DNA from: Candidatus Methanomethylophilaceae archaeon
GTDB lineage: Archaea > Thermoplasmatota > Thermoplasmata > Methanomassiliicoccales > Methanomethylophilaceae
Length of the DNA stretch: 37,026 nucleotides
Reading direction: 5' to 3'
Assembly (NCBI GenBank): GCA_023230065.1
Contig: JALNYB010000007.1
Location: 1 to 37,026 of the forward strand
Part shown: positions 32,887 to 37,026 of the stretch, in pieces
How positions within the stretch are numbered: the stretch's first letter is position 1
Layout of the letters: each line of letters begins with the position of its first letter
Notes under the pieces: generated by a model
Database searches by the model: none
What the model was told of the DNA's origin: nothing
The model's input: the letters and a program-made list of their open reading frames with translations, nothing else
Position numbers and translations under genes: made by a program

Positions 32887-34821
32887 ATGGGAGCGATTAG
32901 ACTAGGAAAGAATCATCTGAGATGGTGTTACAATTGTAACCTGCCTATATTAGAGAGCGAGAAATGTCCAGTGTGCGGAAACACCACTGTTGAAATAGAA
33001 CTCACTCCTCCTGCAGATGCCAGACCTGCCTTTGAAAGCGATATAAAGCGCATAAGGGCACTGGCAGACTCAGAATTCGGAGAGGGCGCAGGAAAAGCGA
33101 TCCTTCCAGACAACCATGTTGTCATCCTAAGCAAATGTCCCGCACTGGACCGTATGGACGAAGTACTTGTTGACGGATCCACCGTTGCAAGCATAAGATT
33201 CGACATCGGAAAAGGATGGGTATTGATATCACGTCTTCAAGGCGCTATGCGTCTCGAAGGGCACCTATCGAAAGGTTATGTTGTATGTGATCCTGGAGCG
33301 GTGAAATTCATACAGGAAAGCAAGAACCTTATGGCTCCAGGTGTAATCGATGCACACCCTGATATAAAAGACGGCGACGAAGTAATCATAATCACTCCTG
33401 ACAAGAAGATTATCGCCACTGGCCTAGCTAAAATGTCTGCTGCAGATATGATTGCAAATGACCGTGGCGTTGCAGTAAAAACGAGATGGTACAAACCAGA
33501 AGAATTCATCGGTTCCGACATAGAACACACTTGGGATGACGTTGTGAAAGCAAACATCAGTGTTATTGAAAAAAGGGTCGCAGAAGCTGTCGGATTCATC
33601 AAGAACACGATCGAAAAGAACAAACTCCCCGCAGTTGTCTCATTTTCGGGCGGAAAGGACAGCCTTGCAACATTATTACTTACACTGGATGCAGGACTCA
33701 AACTACCTGTAATGTTTGTTGATACCGGATTGGAATTCAACGAGACCGTAGAACATGTCCATGACGTTGTGAAAAGACATGATTTACAGCTTATTGAAGA
33801 AAAAGCACCAGTCGATGCTTTCTTCGGAAATCTGGTCTATTTCGGCCCTCCAGCCAAGGATTTCAGATGGTGCTGTAAGACCAACAAATTAGGACCCACC
33901 GTCCATGTTATTACTGAAAACTTCCCTGATGGGGTACTATCTTTCATCGGCCAGAGGAAATACGAATCTGAAGCCAGAAACGCTAAACCTAGAGTATGGA
34001 AAAATCCGTGGACCCCAGGACAAATCGGTGCATCACCCATTCAAAACTGGTGTGCACTCCATGTTTGGCTCTACATATTTTACAAAAATGAACCATTCAA
34101 CGTCTGGTACACAAAAGGATTGGATAGGATCGGATGTTTCCTATGTCCTGCATCAGACCTTGCAGAGTTCGACATCGTCGCCAACGAAAGCGATAGGTAC
34201 GGTCAGTGGGATAAGTTCCTCAATGAATATATGAAAGATAACAACCTTCCTCCTGAATGGAAGAAATACGGACTATGGAGATGGAAGAATGCCCCTCAGT
34301 CTATTCGTGAAGAGGTGAAAAGAGTGACAGGAAAAGACGTTCCTGAATTGACCAAACGCAAGACTAATTTAGATAAGGGTCCAGTCAGCATCAAGATACA
34401 AGAAGGATACTCGCCGTGTACAATGGGATACAGCATAGAAGCTGCTCTTTCTAGGCCTATTGATACAAAAAGGCTCAAGCCATTTACACATGCATTGGGG
34501 TGGGTCATTGAATACAACGAAGAAGATGATTATATTGAAGCAGATTACGTGACATTCTATGGAGCGGGCTCAATCATATCAAAAGCATTCGTTGAAAGAG
34601 ATGCCAGACAGCATATGGATGAAGCATTCCAACTTGTCGTCCGTTCAGAACAGTGTGTAGGCTGCGGATTATGCGCCGCAAGATGCAAACCAGGTGCGTT
34701 ATATATGAAAGACGGAAAAGTGGAGATATATGAAGAAAAATGTATCTTCTGCAAGGATTGCTACGGGCCTTGCCCTGCTGTCAAATTCGGCAACAATGAT
34801 TCAGAAGCTTTCGATCAATAA
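32887..34821 (+). CDS. Multidomain PAPS/APS-reductase-like iron-sulfur protein
   Basis: The 644-residue protein combines several parts. A zinc ribbon stands at residues 14-30 (CYNC-x9-CPVC). A PUA-like domain follows at about 130-190 (GYVVCDPGAVKF). The PP-loop domain begins with SFSGGKDSLATLL near residues 251-263. Inside it the pair CC at 329-330 followed 86 residues later by CFLC (417-420) is the CC...CxxC [4Fe-4S] pattern of APS-type reductases. The C-terminus (about 588-640) holds a 2x[4Fe-4S] ferredoxin, CVGCGLCAARCKP and CIFCKDCYGPCP. Related archaeal proteins are annotated as PAPS reductase; the PUA domain instead hints at an RNA substrate, for example tRNA thiolation. Neither role is proved. 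The cysteine genes lie downstream. Confidence 0.85.
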   Translation: MGAIRLGKNHLRWCYNCNLPILESEKCPVCGNTTVEIELTPPADARPAFESDIKRIRALADSEFGEGAGKAILPDNHVVILSKCPALDRMDEVLVDGSTVASIRFDIGKGWVLISRLQGAMRLEGHLSKGYVVCDPGAVKFIQESKNLMAPGVIDAHPDIKDGDEVIIITPDKKIIATGLAKMSAADMIANDRGVAVKTRWYKPEEFIGSDIEHTWDDVVKANISVIEKRVAEAVGFIKNTIEKNKLPAVVSFSGGKDSLATLLLTLDAGLKLPVMFVDTGLEFNETVEHVHDVVKRHDLQLIEEKAPVDAFFGNLVYFGPPAKDFRWCCKTNKLGPTVHVITENFPDGVLSFIGQRKYESEARNAKPRVWKNPWTPGQIGASPIQNWCALHVWLYIFYKNEPFNVWYTKGLDRIGCFLCPASDLAEFDIVANESDRYGQWDKFLNEYMKDNNLPPEWKKYGLWRWKNAPQSIREEVKRVTGKDVPELTKRKTNLDKGPVSIKIQEGYSPCTMGYSIEAALSRPIDTKRLKPFTHALGWVIEYNEEDDYIEADYVTFYGAGSIISKAFVERDARQHMDEAFQLVVRSEQCVGCGLCAARCKPGALYMKDGKVEIYEEKCIFCKDCYGPCPAVKFGNNDSEAFDQ

Positions 34822-34839
34822 CTATTTAGGGACAAATTC

Positions 34840-34849
34840 TTAAGTATAG
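34840..34849 (+). promoter_or_regulatory. TATA-like element of cysE
   Basis: TTAAGTATAG lies about 28 nt before the cysE ATG at 34874, and no ribosome site precedes that ATG, so cysE-cysS may be transcribed separately from the upstream gene. Confidence 0.4.
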
Positions 34850-34873
34850 AATTCTTTGACTGGATCGATATAA

Positions 34874-35566
34874 ATGAAAATAGAGCCCGGAGACCTCAAA
34901 GCAGTGATGGAACGTGACCCGGCCATCATTGACAAAAATGACGCCATCAAATACCATACAGGATTGCGTGCGGTCTCCATGTACAGGAAAAGCCATGAAC
35001 TTTGGCTTAAAGGTGAATATGAAAGAGCCAGAAAACTCAATTTCAAAGCCCATAAGATCACCGGATGTGATATCCATCCTGGGGCCACCATAGGAAAAGG
35101 ATTCTTCATAGATCATGCAACAGGTGTGGTCATCGGAGAGACAGCGATCATCGGTGACGATGTGACCATCTACCAGGGAGTAACACTGGGTGGAGTCTCA
35201 TTCAACAAAGGCAAAAGACATCCTACAGTAGGGAATCGTGTAGTATTCGGTGCGAATGCAACAGTTCTAGGAGACATAAATATCGGTGATGATGTAAGAG
35301 TGGGCGCTGGATCTGTTGTTCTTAAAAATGTTCCTCCTAACTGCACAGTAGTAGGTGTACCTGGAAAGATTATTATCAAAGACGGAGTCAAACATGACCC
35401 TCTCAGACATAACGATCTTCCAGATTATATTGGAGATAGAATGTCCCAAATGGAAGCAGAGATCCAACAATTATGTTCGATAGTCCTGGAACTTAGAACA
35501 TCTTCATCCAAAGATATCGAAACCTCAGATAATTCTGTTCCAGAAAAATCCACTAAAAAAGAATAA
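34874..35566 (+). CDS. cysE: Serine O-acetyltransferase
   Basis: CysE acetylates serine with acetyl-CoA, giving O-acetylserine for cysteine synthesis. The 230-residue protein has a short helical N-terminal part and then left-handed beta-helix repeats: HPGATIGKGFFIDHATGVVI near residues 62-81, with the catalytic Asp-His pair, and GVTLGGVSF near 99. The C-terminal 50 residues are a charged tail of low complexity. It is shorter than enterobacterial CysE, as is common in other lineages. The next gene is cysS, 11 nt downstream. An O-acetylserine sulfhydrylase is not in this window. Confidence 0.94.
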   Translation: MKIEPGDLKAVMERDPAIIDKNDAIKYHTGLRAVSMYRKSHELWLKGEYERARKLNFKAHKITGCDIHPGATIGKGFFIDHATGVVIGETAIIGDDVTIYQGVTLGGVSFNKGKRHPTVGNRVVFGANATVLGDINIGDDVRVGAGSVVLKNVPPNCTVVGVPGKIIIKDGVKHDPLRHNDLPDYIGDRMSQMEAEIQQLCSIVLELRTSSSKDIETSDNSVPEKSTKKE

Positions 35567-35577
35567 GGAGACAAATC

Positions 35578-37026
35578 ATGTCTTTGATGATCCATAACAA
35601 TCTAACCAATAAAAAAGAGGAATTTGTCTCTATAGAACCAGGAACAGTAAAAATGTATGTCTGTGGAGTCACCGTTTACGATGATATCCACATGGGTCAT
35701 GCAAGAAGCATGATCGTATTCGACATGGTCGCAAGATACCTCAGATATCTTGGATACAAGGTCATTCATGTTACAAACTTCACGGATGTAGATGACAAGA
35801 TCATAGTTAAGGCAAACAAAGAGGGCATTGACCCTCTTGTTCTATCTGCAAGATACATCAAAGAATACTTCGAAGATACGTCAAAACTCGGAATAAAAAA
35901 AGCAGACATATATCCTAAAGCCAGCGACAGCATGGATGATATAATCAAAATGGTCCAAGAGATCATCGATAACGGATATGGATATGACACACCAGACGGA
36001 AGCGTCTATTTCTCTGTGAATAAGGCAAAACATTACGGACAACTCTCCAATCAGAAAATTGACAGCATGGAATCGTCCGGTCGCATCACACTTGACGATC
36101 AAAAGAAAGATCCAATGGATTTTGCGATATGGAAATCAGCCAAAGAAGGAGAATGCTCATGGTGCTCACCCTGGGGACAAGGCAGGCCGGGATGGCATAT
36201 AGAGTGCTCCGCTATGATCAGACGCCACTTAGGTGAAACCATCGACATACACGGCGGAGGAAATGACCTGATATTCCCTCACCATGAGAATGAGATCGTT
36301 CAATCGGAAGCTGTCACAAAAAAACCGTTGGCCAATTATTGGATGCACAACGGAATGCTTCAAGTCAAAGGAATGAGCCAGAGCAAAGAAGAAAAAATGT
36401 CCAAATCCCTAGGTAACTTCTTCAAAGTGAAAGATGTGACCGCAAAATTCGATACACACACAATACGTTTCTATTTCCTCAATACGCACTACAGCAGCCC
36501 ACTTCTATATAGCGAAGATATCCTCCTTGAATCCCAGATAGCTTTGAAAAGATTGATCAATAACTATCGCGACCTTAAATCCTACACAAGAATAGGACCT
36601 GACGGAGAAAATGATATTTGCGATCTCATCGACAGCACGAGAACAAGATTCACCGATGCTATGAACGACGACTTCAATACCCGTGCAGCTATCGAAGAGA
36701 TATTCCAACTTGCCCGTATAACAAACAAAGGGATGGCGGAAAAAACATTCACAAAGAACGATGCCTCTAAAATATTGGCACTTATCGATGAATTCAACAG
36801 TGTCCTTGAGATAATACCAGATGATAAAGTGCAGAATGATGATTCATTCGATGCTGTCATGCAGGTACTCATATATCTCCGTAAAGAAATGAGATCGCGC
36901 AAACAGTATGATCTCGCAGACCTCATAAGGAATAAACTCATCGAAATAGGGATTCAACTTGAAGATTCCGCGGATGGCGTGAAATGGAAGATCAACACGC
37001 CCAATGGAGATTTATTCGATACCATA
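35578..37026 (+). CDS. cysS: Cysteinyl-tRNA synthetase (3' end cut by the window)
   Basis: The enzyme charges tRNA-Cys. The first 483 residues are present and the frame stays open to the last base. The zinc-site Cys is in YVCGVTVYDD (about residues 26-35), HIGH appears as HMGHAR, GWHIECSAM and HHENEIVQSEA carry the other zinc ligands, and the ATP loop is the standard KMSKSLGN. Only a few residues are probably missing, as family members are about 450-500 long. A strong ribosome site, AAGGAGA, lies 6 nt before the ATG. With cysE directly upstream, cysteine supply and its use in translation are linked in one operon. Confidence 0.96.
   Translation, partial: MSLMIHNNLTNKKEEFVSIEPGTVKMYVCGVTVYDDIHMGHARSMIVFDMVARYLRYLGYKVIHVTNFTDVDDKIIVKANKEGIDPLVLSARYIKEYFEDTSKLGIKKADIYPKASDSMDDIIKMVQEIIDNGYGYDTPDGSVYFSVNKAKHYGQLSNQKIDSMESSGRITLDDQKKDPMDFAIWKSAKEGECSWCSPWGQGRPGWHIECSAMIRRHLGETIDIHGGGNDLIFPHHENEIVQSEAVTKKPLANYWMHNGMLQVKGMSQSKEEKMSKSLGNFFKVKDVTAKFDTHTIRFYFLNTHYSSPLLYSEDILLESQIALKRLINNYRDLKSYTRIGPDGENDICDLIDSTRTRFTDAMNDDFNTRAAIEEIFQLARITNKGMAEKTFTKNDASKILALIDEFNSVLEIIPDDKVQNDDSFDAVMQVLIYLRKEMRSRKQYDLADLIRNKLIEIGIQLEDSADGVKWKINTPNGDLFDTI

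Overview
The window looks like chromosomal DNA of a methanogen-lineage archaeon, most likely the Thermoplasmata order Methanomassiliicoccales; this is inferred from gene content, as no rRNA is present. The archaeal markers are an archaeal dihydroneopterin aldolase (MptD), the archaeal riboflavin/FAD set ribB-ribL-ribC-ribH, Trm1 tRNA methyltransferase, archaeal-type GluRS, a THEP1 NTPase, TATA boxes about 26-28 nt before many start codons, and GGTG or GGAGG ribosome sites for genes inside operons. A complete Ech-type [NiFe] hydrogenase operon fits an H2-dependent anaerobe. The DNA is AT-rich (roughly 40% G+C by eye) and densely coded on both strands.

Layout. 0-2.1 kb: small unknown proteins (a membrane protein, a DnaQ-like protein that has lost its catalytic residues, a zinc-ribbon membrane protein) and a hotdog thioesterase. 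2.2-7.3 kb: echABCDEF on the minus strand. 7.4-8.9 kb: both subunits of exonuclease VII (xseA, xseB), a mainly bacterial enzyme. 8.9-10.8 kb: an ABC-type ATPase and a DUF4435/TOPRIM protein in overlapping frames, resembling the PARIS anti-phage system; a 17-bp inverted repeat lies on its promoter. 10.8-14.6 kb: a TPR protein, then trkA-trkH for K+ uptake. 14.8-19.2 kb: nadA, mptD, THEP1, trm1 and purA. 19.3-22.0 kb: a UbiD-family decarboxylase gene overlapping a sirohaem sulfite/nitrite reductase gene. 22.1-23.8 kb: gltX. 23.9-26.5 kb: a DtxR-type regulator with a FeoA-like domain, and feoB, behind a DtxR-like operator. 26.6-28.2 kb: a coiled-coil protein and glyA. 28.3-29.3 kb: what first looks like empty DNA is a decayed gene for bifunctional phosphoglucose/phosphomannose isomerase. 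29.4-31.4 kb: ribB-ribL-ribC-ribH. 31.5-32.7 kb: an aminotransferase. 32.9-37.0 kb: a multidomain PAPS/APS-reductase-like iron-sulfur protein, cysE, and cysS, which runs off the right edge.

How the genes fit together. Several clusters depend on iron, sulfur and redox cofactors: Ech and the sirohaem reductase need Fe-S clusters, Feo/DtxR supplies and senses iron, the rib operon makes flavins, NadA makes the quinolinate precursor of NAD and carries an Fe-S cluster, and cysE/cysS with the PAPS-reductase-like protein handle cysteine sulfur. The least expected items are the PARIS-like pair with its candidate operator, the PGI/PMI pseudogene, the DtxR operator abutting a TATA box, a divergent palindromic TATA element shared by nadA and mptD, and a GluRS with an altered KMSKS-equivalent loop.
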